From Williamsoniiplasma luminosum (GTDB taxonomy: Bacteria > Bacillota_I > Bacilli_A > Mycoplasmatales > Mycoplasmataceae): a stretch of DNA of 64,000 nt. The stretch is from the NCBI RefSeq assembly GCF_002803985.1, contig NZ_CP024963.1:62001-126000 (forward strand), written 5' to 3'. Each line of letters begins with the position of its first letter. The first letter of the stretch is position 1. The notes beneath the pieces were generated by a model. The model was not told the DNA's origin. It saw only the letters and a list, made by a program, of their open reading frames with translations, and ran no database searches. Of the stretch, positions 54,668 through 64,000 are shown piece by piece. A program made the translations under genes and the position numbers.

Positions 54668-56494
54668 TTATTTTCCAGGAGGTACAAAATATTTTATTTC
54701 GCATTTAATTTTATCAGAATTTATATGTGCATTAATTGTTATCCGTTGTCCAGCTATAATGTCATCATCATTTAAAAGAGGATTGGAAAGAATAAAGAAA
54801 TCTTTTTTTAATTGCAGATTAAGTTCTGGATATTTATCATTTAGCGCTTCTTGAAATCTGTTTTTAAAAGTTTTAAATGTTTCAGCAGGTTTTGGTGTAA
54901 ATTGTCATTGCAAGTCTCAAATATCTACTCGTGTATCTGCTTTAAGTTTAAAACTAAATTCTCCAAAAATAGACTTAGAGCTTTTGTTAGCTATAACAGT
55001 AATTTGATCACCTACATGAATTCCGTCATGTAAAGGATAATGTTTAATAACAAAATCTCTTTTCGGTTCTGTGATATTTTTCATATCCTCAGAAGTGTGC
55101 ATAAAAGTAGCCGTATCGATCATCGTTTGAACTCTAGATTCTATAGTCTTTTGTTCTTCACCAACATAGGCATTTAATTTGTTATTTAAACTGGCAATAT
55201 TGAACTTTTTAATATCAACAACAAAATTTACATTCAAGAATTCTTTTGTTTTTGTCTTTGAATTCGATTTTTTAACACCTTTTAATTTAACATATGCAAG
55301 ACCTACATGATTCTTAGCCGTGATTGAAACTGTTCTTTGATCTGGGCCTTCAGTTGGAATCATATCCTCAGTTAAACCAGAATTATTTATTCAACCTTTT
55401 TCATATAGTCATGCGTATCTAAGTTTTTTAAATGACTCATCTTTTATCTCTTGACCATTGTGATCAACTTCAACAACTTCAACTTCATCATAATCTTTAA
55501 TTAAAGATTCATCAAAGAAAAAGTAATTCACTCCATTAGGTACTGCAGTTTTTTTGTCAAAGTTTCCATCGATTATTTCATGTGATGGTTTGATTTTAAT
55601 TTCAAATCAATCAATAATTAGCATTGATTTATCACTAGCTTTAACGATAATATTATTACCAACAACAGATTCATCATTGGGTCATTCAATTGTATAATCA
55701 ATACCTAAAACAGCTTCTTTAACGCGATCAGGGTTAGCTTCTGCGAGTTTATTATCAATGGCTTTTTGGATTTTTTCTGCAATTTCTTCTCTTTCATAAT
55801 CAACAACAGCCTCTATGTCGTTAATGTCTGAAATACTAATTTTGATGATTTGAATTGGTGCTTTATCCTTCATTCTAATGACGAAGGAATCCTTAATCAA
55901 TTCAGATTCATCTTTTGCTCTAACCAAAATTATTCCTGGTTCTGTTCACTTTTCCTCCAATCCATCAACTACATAATCTTTGCCAAAGACAGCTTTTTGG
56001 TCATTGCCTTTAATTTCTTTGAGTTTATTATCAATGGCTTTTTGGATTTTTTCTAAAATCTCTTCTCTTTCATCACCTTCAATAATGTCAGTGACGCGAA
56101 TTCCTAGAAGACTAATTCTTTGATCGTGTATTAGTGTTTTTGCTTGAATGCGAATTTCAAAATAATCTCTAAGTCATTCAGAAGTTGCATTAGCTTTAAC
56201 TGTGATTATTTCACCAGCTAATAATTCATCGCTGGGTCATATAATTTCATAATCCATTCCAAACACAGGACGGATAGTTTTTGCAAGATTTGAATTGATC
56301 GCTTTTTGAATTCTTGCTTGGATTCTTGCTTGAATTTCTTCTTTTGTTTCTCCTTCAACAACATTGATGTCATCAATGTCTAGAAGACTAATTCTTTGAT
56401 CAGATGTTGGGATGAAAACACCACATGCAACAACACTTGTTGCAGTCCCTGTTATCATTCCAATACTTCCCAATATTGTTAATAATTTTTTCAT
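54668..56494 (-). CDS. Lipoprotein O, repeated-module type
   Basis: 608-residue prelipoprotein, SVVACG with Cys24. The first part contains at least three tandem modules (about 28-115, 116-202 and 205-300), each opening with RISLLDI/KISISDI, then EEI..KIQKAIDNKL, a DY.I strand and an IIVKA strand. The second half (about 375-608) has modules like those of N (GLAYVKLKGV, HVGDQITVIA). Surface exposure is likely; function unknown. Regular module spacing gives scope for slippage or recombination. ATG lies behind AAAGGAAAG. Confidence 0.78.
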
Positions 56495-56608
56495 CTTTTA
56501 TTTTTTTGCTTTCCTTTCTTTTTAAACTTTTTAACAAAAAAATTATAAAAATAATTTATGAAAAAATCTTAAAAAGGGTCTAAAAAGTTTAAAAAAGTTC
56601 TAAAAAAA

Positions 56609-56631
56609 ATCCTTTTTAGAATAAAAAGGAT
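56609..56631 (-). terminator. Terminator of the uvrB-uvrA-folC operon
   Basis: ATCCTTTTTA and TAAAAAGGAT (56609-56618 and 56622-56631) with eight T on the minus strand, 30 bases after the last gene. Confidence 0.8.
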
Positions 56632-56660
56632 AGAAATTCTTGATTTTTTAAAAATTAAAG

Positions 56661-57458
56661 TTATTCGTCTGGATTGATTTCTTGAAGATCTTTTTGGTGT
56701 GAAAGCACATTATTTTCTTGGTGTTCAATTGCTAATACTTTTTTCTTCTTGCGCAGGATTGATCCCAAATCTCCAGATTTAGCACATCAAATTGTGCCTT
56801 GACGATTTGGGATTCTGGCAACAGAAAAGTAAATCACTCTAAACGAAACAATTGAAGATGAAACATAAATTGGTAACTCAATAATGAAGAGAAGTGGTTT
56901 TGGAACTCCAGGTTTTGGAAAGGTTCCAAGTAGATTTAATCAATAGTATTGAAAGAAGGTTTCAAATGAACTAACTTCAGTGTATGTTGTAATCATTAAA
57001 AGCGGATTTAAAACCATTAAATGTAAAAACAGGGCTATTCCCATATAAATAGTTGATTTAAAAATTCATCAACTATTTTTTCGATCTAAAAAGACTAACG
57101 CTCCCATGACTCCATATACAACTTTGATAAGCATGAATCCGGCATTGAATTGACCAGCACTATTGATGATAGTCCCAACTAAATCAGCGGCAATTCCATT
57201 TAAAATTCCAGCAATGGGTCCAAATAACATTCCTGCTAAAAAGATAATAAAGTTTCCAATCATAAATCGAGAACCCATAATATTGATGTTATATCCAATG
57301 ATGTTTGTAAAAATAATACTTAAAGCAGTCAATACCCCAAGCACTGTAATGTTATAAATTGTTAAACGTTTATAAGAAAATTTTTCAATTACAATTGAAC
57401 CAATAAACATGACAATAATTGCTAAAATCGAAAGAGTATTGGTCAATATAAAATACAT
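56661..57458 (-). CDS. ECF transporter S component, probably for folate
   Basis: 265-residue membrane protein with six hydrophobic segments. The GPIAGILNGIAADLVGTII block followed by GQFNAGFMLIKVVYG (about 72-115) is typical of substrate-binding S components of energy-coupling-factor vitamin transporters. Folate is inferred from position: the gene starts two bases after folC, with its AGGGGG ribosome binding site inside folC. The energising EcfA/EcfT proteins must be encoded elsewhere. A charged C-terminal extension of about 60 residues (ILRKKKKVLAIEHQENN) is unusual. Confidence 0.75.
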
Positions 57459-57460
57459 AA

Positions 57461-58570
57461 TTACCCCCTATTATTGAATCATTCATAAACAAGCGGAATA
57501 AAATATAAACTTCCACAAATTAAAATATCTTTATTACTATACTCTTTTAAAAAAACCTGTCAATCTTTCACCTTGTTAATATTTTTAATTTTACGAATAT
57601 CTCATGATTTGAAATGGTCAAAATTGGTAATATAAACTTGGTCAAAATTTTGTTGAAGTAAATCTAAAATTTCTTGATGATTTTTATATGTGCTTGAAGC
57701 AAATAAAATGATTGGATTTCAATTTTGTTGTTTAACAGTTGCAATTAATTGAGTAATTCCATCTAAATTATGTGCCCCATCGATCACTCATTTTGGATCG
57801 GATTTTAAAATTGTGTATCTTCCTAATGGCGGGGAAAGATTTAAATCATTGTGTTCAATTTGTAACACTTCAAGGGCTTTGGAAACCAATCCTTTATTGC
57901 GACCTTGATAAGAAATCACATCATCAAAAAGGTCAGCTCAAATAATTTGAACATCCTTGTCTTTTAAAAGTTCGATAATCGTATCTTGATATTGTAAGTT
58001 ATCGTGCGAAACAATTAATTTGGTTTTGGGTTTAACAATGCCTAATTTTTGAACAATAATATCTTCAATTTTTTCACCCAACACTTCAGTGTGGTCGAAA
58101 GAAATTGAAGTTAACAATGTCATCACTTGTTCAGACATTAAATTAGTGGCGTCTTTCAACCCCCCAATTCCAGCTTCAACAGCGGCAATATCAACTTTTT
58201 GATCATTAAAATATAAAATCATAATTAAAGTTCAAATTTCAAAGAAAGTTAAATTAAATTCTTTAATCTCTGGTTCAATTAATTGTAAATATTTTTTTAA
58301 ATCTTCATCACTAATCATTTGACCATTAATTTGAATTCTTTCATTGTGATAAATAAAAGCAGGTGAAGTAAATAAGCCAACTTTTTGGTATTTTTGTTCA
58401 AGTGTTTTTGCAAGAAAAAGTGAAGTTGATCCTTTTCCATTAGTTCCAACAATATTAATTGTTGGAATATTTTTTTCAGGATGATTTAATTTTTTTAAAG
58501 CTTTGCCCAAGTTATATTCTTGAGCAAACCTTTGATGAACAGGAATTATTTCTTGATCAACTTTAATCAT
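57461..58570 (-). CDS. folC: Folylpolyglutamate synthase
   Basis: Adds glutamate residues to folate, retaining it in the cell. 369 residues, somewhat shorter than the usual 400-430. P-loop [14 protein letters not shown] about residue 38, the omega-loop [15 protein letters not shown], and [16 protein letters not shown] about residue 118 are family signatures. Its ATG overlaps the last codons of uvrA by eight bases. A de novo folate pathway is not seen here, so the enzyme probably works on imported folate, in keeping with the adjacent S component. Confidence 0.9.
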
Positions 58571-61406
58571 TTAAGTACCTCTTTAAATATTCACCTGTAT
58601 AAGAATTTGCTACACTAGCCACTTGTTGAGGAGTTCCGGTGGCCACAATATTTCCCCCAAGTTTTCCCCCTCCGGGTCCTAAATCGATAATGTAATCAGC
58701 AACTTTAATAAAGTCTAAATTATGTTCAATTGCAATGACTGTATTTCCTAAATTCACAAGTTTATTTAAGACTTCAATTAAGCGTTTAACATCATCAATA
58801 TGTAATCCTGTTGTTGGTTCATCTAATAAAAAGACAGTTTTACCAGTCGCTTTTTTCAATAAGTAAGTTGAGAGTTTAACTCTTTGTGCTTCACCCCCAC
58901 TTAAAGTTGTAGCTGATTGACCAAGACGAATATAACCAAGTCCGACATCAAAAATTGCTTGCAATTTTTGATTGATTTGTGGGATATTGGTAAAGAATAA
59001 TAATGCTTCTTCAATGGTCATATTTAAAACATCATAAATATTTTTGGTTTTATATTTAACTTGTAAAGTTTCAACATTGTAACGTTTACCTTCACAAACC
59101 TCACAAACAACTTCCACACTTGGCATAAATTGCATTGCAATTGTGATCACACCATCTCCTTGACAATGTTCACATCTTCCCCCAGGAACATTAAATGAAA
59201 ATCTCCCTTTTTTATAACCACGGATTTTAGCTTCGTTGGTTTCAGCAAATAGATCACGGATATCATCAAAAACACCAGTATAAGTAGCTGGATTACTACG
59301 GGGTGTTTTTCCAATGGGTTCTTGAGAAATATAAATCGCTTTATCAACGTTCTCTAAACCATTGATTTGTTTGTATTGACCAGTTGTGACTGTGGTTTTA
59401 GAAATATGTTTGGTAATCCCTTTGTAAATAATATCTTCAAGCAGAGTGGATTTTCCTGAACCACTAACCCCAGTGATGCAAATAAATTTATTTAAGGGAA
59501 TTGTTACATTAATATTTTTTAGATTGTTTTCGCTCGCTTTAATAATTTCTAATTTTTTACCATTTCCGCCACGAGTTTTTTTAGGCACTGGGATTGATAA
59601 TTTATGGGCTAAATATTGACCAGTAATTGAATAATCAGCTTTTAAAATATCATTGTAAGTTCCGTTAAAAATAATTTCTCCCCCGTGTTCTCCCGAACCT
59701 GGACCAATATCAACAATTCAATCTGCTTGTTTCATCGTGTCTTCATCATGTTCAACAACAATTAAGGTATTTCCTAAATCCCTTAAATGTTTTAGGGTGT
59801 TTAATAAGCGATCATTGTCTTTTTGGTGTAAACCAATACTCGGTTCATCTAAAACATATAAAATTCCAGTTAGTTGTGAACCAATTTGTTTTGCTAAACG
59901 AATTCGTTGTGCTTCACCCCCACTTAAAGTTGCAGCACTTCTTGAAAGGTTTAAATAACTTAAACCAACTTCATTTAAAAAACTAATACGGGAAATTATT
60001 TCTTTTAAAACTAATTCTGCGATTTTAATTTGATTATCTGTTAATTGGATTTTAAGAATAAAATCCAATTCTTCTTCAATTGTCATTTCAGTAAATTCAG
60101 AAATTGATTTACCCCCAATTTTAATTGATAAGGCAGTTGGGTTTAATCGTGCACCATGACATGCGTTGCATGTAATTGAGGCCATAAATTTAGTGTAATA
60201 TTTTCTTATTTCTTCACTTGTAGTTTCAAGATATCTACGGTTGGTTCATGTCACAACACCTTCAATATAATCAAATTTATCATAACGATTTCCGCTTGCT
60301 GAAACTAGTTTAATTTCAATTGGTTCTTCTGTTCCATAGATAATGGCTTTGTATTGTTTAGGGGTCAATTTTTCGATTGGTAATTCTTGATCGATATAAT
60401 AATAATCACACAAAGTTCTGAATCTTTGTCATTCTAAATTATCAGTTCCAACAGTGTTTTTAAAGTAGGCAATTCCACCTTGTTTAATGCTCAAACTTTT
60501 ATCAGGAATAATTAAATCTGCATCAGCCGATAGATTCACACCTAGTCCACTACAAGTTTCACACGCTCCCATAGGAGCATTAAACGAAAGTAATCTTGGT
60601 TCCATTTCTGGAATTGTAAAACCACAAATATTACATGAATATGATGTGGAAAAAATTTGGTCTTCTTTGTTTTTAGTATGTGGATAATGGGTTTTAATTA
60701 AGCCATCAGAGTACTTGACAGCTAATTCCATCGCGGCATACATTCTTGAATTAATCTCTTCTTCGTTTTTATAAATAATTCGGTCAATCACAATATCAAT
60801 GTTGTGTCTAGTGTTTTTATCCAATTGGATTTCTTCGTTGATTTGATGAATTTTTCCATCGATTTGGACACGAAGAAATCCTTCAGTTGCGAGTTTTTCT
60901 AACTCAGTTTTAAATGTCCCTTTTTTATCACGGGCAATTGGGGCTAAAATATAAATTTGTTCTTCTTGGTTAGTGTTTTTTTGGACATTTAAAATGATTT
61001 CTTTAATTGAACTTGCTTGAATAATTCCATGTCCATTAATACAATGTGGCATCCCAACTCGAGCATATAATAATCTTAAATAATCATAGATTTCAGTCAC
61101 AGTTCCAACAGTTGATCTTGGGTTGTGAGAAGTCGTTTTTTGGTCAATTGAAATCGTTGGTGATAACCCTTCAATTGAATCCACTTCAGGTTTCTCATTA
61201 CCCCCTAAAAATTGTCGAGCGTACGCTGACAAAGATTCGATATATCTTCTTTTTCCTTCAGCGTAAATCGTGTTGAATGCTAAAGAAGACTTCCCAGAAC
61301 CTGACAGTCCTGTGAAGACAATTAATTTGTCTTTTGGTATTTCTAAATCAATATTTTTTAAATTATTTTCTCTAGCACCTTTAATAATGATTTTATCTTT
61401 GCTCAT
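58563..61406 (-). CDS. uvrA: Excinuclease ABC subunit A
   Basis: DNA damage sensor of nucleotide excision repair, 947 residues. Two ABC ATPase halves: first Walker [15 protein letters not shown] (about residue 30) and second [15 protein letters not shown] (near residue 650), signatures [13 protein letters not shown] and [13 protein letters not shown], and zinc modules CNICGF...CETCSGLGV and CEHCQGDG...[10 protein letters not shown]. Follows uvrB by seven bases; AAGGAA precedes ATG. TGA Trp codons break the apparent frame three times. Confidence 0.96.
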
Positions 61407-61413
61407 ATTTTCC

Positions 61414-63408
61414 TTATCTATTTTTTTGTTGTTCTAATTCAATTATTGTATCTCTTAAAGTCGCTGCAGTTTCAAAATCTAACTCTTTGGCCGCTTTCAA
61501 CATATCACTTCTGATTTGATCAATTGTGTGTTGAATCAATTCTTTTTTAGTTTTAATTGATTTCATTCCTTGAACTTTTTTGACAATTTTCAAGGCTTTT
61601 TCAGTTAAAAGTGTATCGTTTAAACTTTTAACAATGGTTTTTGGGGTAATATTATTTTTTTGATTATAAGCGATTTGAATCTCTCTTCTTCTTGATGTTT
61701 CTTCAATCGCTTCTTGCATTGCCCCAGACATGGTATTTGCATAAAAAATCACAAGTCCATTGACGTTACGAGCAGCACGCCCAGTTGTTTGAATCAGGGA
61801 TCTGGTATTTCTTAAAAAACCTTGTTTGTCTGCATCAATGATGCAGACTAAACTCACTTCTGGTAAATCCAAACCTTCTCGTAATAAGTTAACCCCAACA
61901 ATGACATCATACACACCTTTTCTTAAATCGTTTAAGATTTCACTACGTTCTAAAGTTTTTAATTCCGAGTGTAAGTAAGCAGCTTTGACTCCGCGTTCTT
62001 GCATGTAAGTAGTTAAATCTTCACTCATTCTAATTGTTAAGGTTGTGACAAAAACTCTTTCATTTTGGTTTTTTCTTTTTTGAATTTCGTTGATAATATC
62101 TTCGATTTGACCTTCACTTTTTCGCACTTCAATCATTGGATCAACTAACCCTGTTGGGCGAATAATTTGTTGAATAAATTGATTGTTAGTTTTTTCTAAT
62201 TCAAAATCTCCAGGGGTTGCTGAAGTATAAATAATTTGGTTTTGAAGTGCGAAAAATTCATCTTGATTGAGTGGTCGATTGTCCATTGCACTTGGTAATC
62301 TAAACCCATAATCGACCAAATTTTGTTTTCTTGAACGATCAGTATTATACATCCCTTTAATTTGTGAAACCATCATGTGTGATTCATCAATAATTGTTAA
62401 AAAATCTTTTTGAAAATAATCAAGTAAGGTAAATGGCCTTTGACCTGGAGCTCTAAAATCTAATTGTGCTGAATAGTTTTCAATTCCAGAGGTAAACCCA
62501 AATTCTTCTAATGATTCGAGATCATATTTTGTTCTTTGTTCGAGTCTTTCTGCTTCTAATAATAATCCGTTGTCAATGAAATATTTTAATCGTTCTTCTA
62601 ATTCGACTTTAATATTTTCAATTGCTTTTTTCAGTTTATCCTTTTTGGTGACATACGCTTGAGCTGGATAAACTGTAATTGTTCTGGTTTTATTAATCAC
62701 AGCCCCAGTTAAAATATCTAAAATATCAATCATTTCAATTTCGTTGTCAAACATCGAAATTCTAAACATCATGTTGGCAGTTCAACCAGGCACAATTTTG
62801 ATAATGTCACCTTTAGCACTAAAAGTTCCGGGTGCATTTTCAACATCATTTCTAGTGTATCCAGTTTGGACTAAAAACGTCAACAACTCACGTTTAGATA
62901 TTTTTTGATTGATGTTTAATTCAAAAAAAGCATCAGCATAATCCACTGGATTTTGACTAGCATAAATTGCTGCGACCGAAGCTACCACAATCGTGTCATT
63001 GCGAGTCACTAAGGCATTCATCGCACTCAATCTCATCATGTCTAATTCGATATTTTGGCGAGCATCTTTGTCAATGTATAAATCTTTTGAAGGAATATAA
63101 GCTTCTGGTTGAAAGAAGTCAAAATTGGAAACAAAATATTCAACTCGATTATTGGGAAATAACTCTTTAAATTCATAATAAAGTTGCATGGCTAAAGTTT
63201 TGTTGTGAGCAAGCACTAAAGTTTGACGATTCATTTGATTGATCACATTGGCCATAGTAAAAGTTTTACCAGTTCCGGTTGCACCAAGTAAGACTTGGTG
63301 CTTTTTATTTTCGTTTAATCCTTGGATCAAATCATAAATGGCATTTGGTTGATCACCAGCTGGTTTGTGGTTGGAAATCAATTGAAATTTTGTCTCTCTT
63401 GTAAACAT
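61414..63408 (-). CDS. uvrB: Excinuclease ABC subunit B
   Basis: Damage-verifying helicase-like subunit, 664 residues. Walker A LGATGTGKTFTMANV (about residue 42), beta-hairpin region YYVSNF-type FVSNFDFFQPEAYIPS, DESHMMVSQIKGMYN motif II (about 340), motif VI TTGRAARN and C-terminal UVR motif KAAKELDFETAATLRD that binds UvrC. A TGA Trp at residue 209 is the only break. AAGGAG precedes ATG. Heads the uvrB-uvrA-folC-S-component operon. Confidence 0.96.
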
Positions 63409-63430
63409 TTTGTCTCCTTAAAACCAAAAA

Positions 63431-63453
63431 TGACTAGATATCTTTTCTAGTCA
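63431..63453 (-). terminator. Terminator before uvrB
   Basis: TGACTAG, nine-base loop, CTAGTCA, then TTTTTGG on the minus strand. It separates the right-edge gene from uvrB. Confidence 0.75.
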
Positions 63454-63466
63454 ATATATGGAGCAT

Positions 63467-64000
63467 TTAACCGATTCTGGTTTTGCTAATTACTTCTTCT
63501 TTTTCTTCTGTTTTTGTTAATGTTTTAACTTTGATTGGTTTGGGTTTTGCTTTTTTATTAACAGCTTCACTTGAGCGAATGATCGCCATTTCTTTGGCGA
63601 CATTGACAAGAATTTCTTTGGCAAAATGCAGTTGCATAATAATTTGTTCATCAGCTGGTTTTTCTTCACTCATCAATTTTTCGAAGCATTCTTCAACTTC
63701 TTCAACAGTCATTTTGTTGAAATCTGCAATCCCTAAATGTTTTGCCATCTCTTCAACTTGAGCTTGATTAATTTCAATTTCTTGTTTATTTGGGTTAGCA
63801 TTAGCACCTCTGCGTTCTAACTCAATCACCAAACCTAACAAGATATCATGATGGGTTGCAATTTGTTTTTGCATTTCAGGATTGTCCTTGTTTGCTTCCA
63901 TTAATTGACTAAAGATATTGTGAATATCTTCTCTGTTTAGATTTTCATTAGTCATATTATTAGCTGCTAAAATTTCATTAATGTCTTGATCAGAGATTTG
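63467..64000 (-). CDS. Unknown acidic helical protein, partial at the right edge
   Basis: Ends with TAA at 63467. An ATG at 63953-63955 would give 162 residues, but the frame stays open to the edge (QISDQDINEILAANN precedes it) and no ribosome binding site is near that ATG, so the true start is probably outside the window. The visible part is acidic and helical (MTVEEVEECFEKLMSEEK), with a basic tail (VNKKAKPKPIKVKTL). No signal or membrane segment. No family recognised. Confidence 0.6.
   Translation of the reverse strand, partial: QISDQDINEILAANNMTNENLNREDIHNIFSQLMEANKDNPEMQKQIATHHDILLGLVIELERRGANANPNKQEIEINQAQVEEMAKHLGIADFNKMTVEEVEECFEKLMSEEKPADEQIIMQLHFAKEILVNVAKEMAIIRSSEAVNKKAKPKPIKVKTLTKTEEKEEVISKTRIG

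Noticed and set aside
248-63408. Many apparent frameshifts or split genes (trmB, mgtE, rnr, whiA, hprK, uvrA, uvrB, folC, surface genes)
   Set aside because: All interruptions are TGA codons in otherwise continuous frames at conserved Trp positions, so they are explained by the mollicute genetic code.

Overview
The window reads as chromosome of an AT-rich mollicute. In almost every gene TGA must be read as tryptophan, for example in trmB, mgtE, rnr, uvrA, uvrB and the transposase, where reading frames only join across TGA and real stops are TAA or TAG. The gene content (hprK-lgt-trxB-lgt-whiA, secG-rnr-smpB, ssrA, uvrB-uvrA-folC) and the form of the tmRNA tag, which ends in YAFA, suggest the Entomoplasmataceae/Spiroplasmataceae group (Mesoplasma, Entomoplasma, Williamsoniiplasma or Spiroplasma). 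I cannot name the species from sequence alone.

Layout. 1-2.9 kb: end of a membrane protein gene (+), then trmB, mgtE and the tmRNA gene ssrA (all -). 2.9-4.1 kb: an intact-looking IS3-family insertion sequence inserted in the loop of a terminator hairpin. 4.1-7.2 kb: a PTS EIIC permease with a Lys/Pro-rich tail instead of a recognisable IIB domain, and two small membrane proteins. 7.3-10.2 kb: secG-rnr-smpB, the translation rescue and RNA decay cluster. 10.4-13.5 kb (+): two collinear 276-residue ABC permeases and one ATPase, with two tandem structured RNA-like elements between the modules. 13.5-19.5 kb (-): hprK-lgt(2)-trxB-lgt(1)-whiA-xre, apparently one operon.

19.7-52.9 kb: an array of thirteen large paralogous surface proteins, all on the minus strand. 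Each has a signal sequence, FIVAR-like helical repeats, one or more beta modules and, in eleven of them, C-terminal BspA-like DUF285 repeats. Four are typical lipoproteins with Cys24. The other nine align perfectly at the signal sequence but carry Phe, Leu or Trp at position 24. Every Cys24 gene has a Cys-less gene directly upstream, forming putative two-gene units. The array shows segmental duplication (about 5 kb, copied about 8.2 kb away), repeat expansion, shared C-terminal blocks between distant genes and C-terminal truncations, so it looks like an actively recombining surface-diversity locus. 53.2-56.5 kb: two further lipoproteins of a different family built from repeated modules.

56.6-63.4 kb: uvrB-uvrA-folC and an ECF S-component-like gene, closed by a terminator. 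Before it (higher coordinates) is the end of an unknown gene that runs off the right edge. In working terms, hprK and the EIIC belong to sugar-uptake control, ssrA and smpB form the ribosome rescue pair, and the two lgt paralogues sit immediately next to the largest set of their possible substrates.
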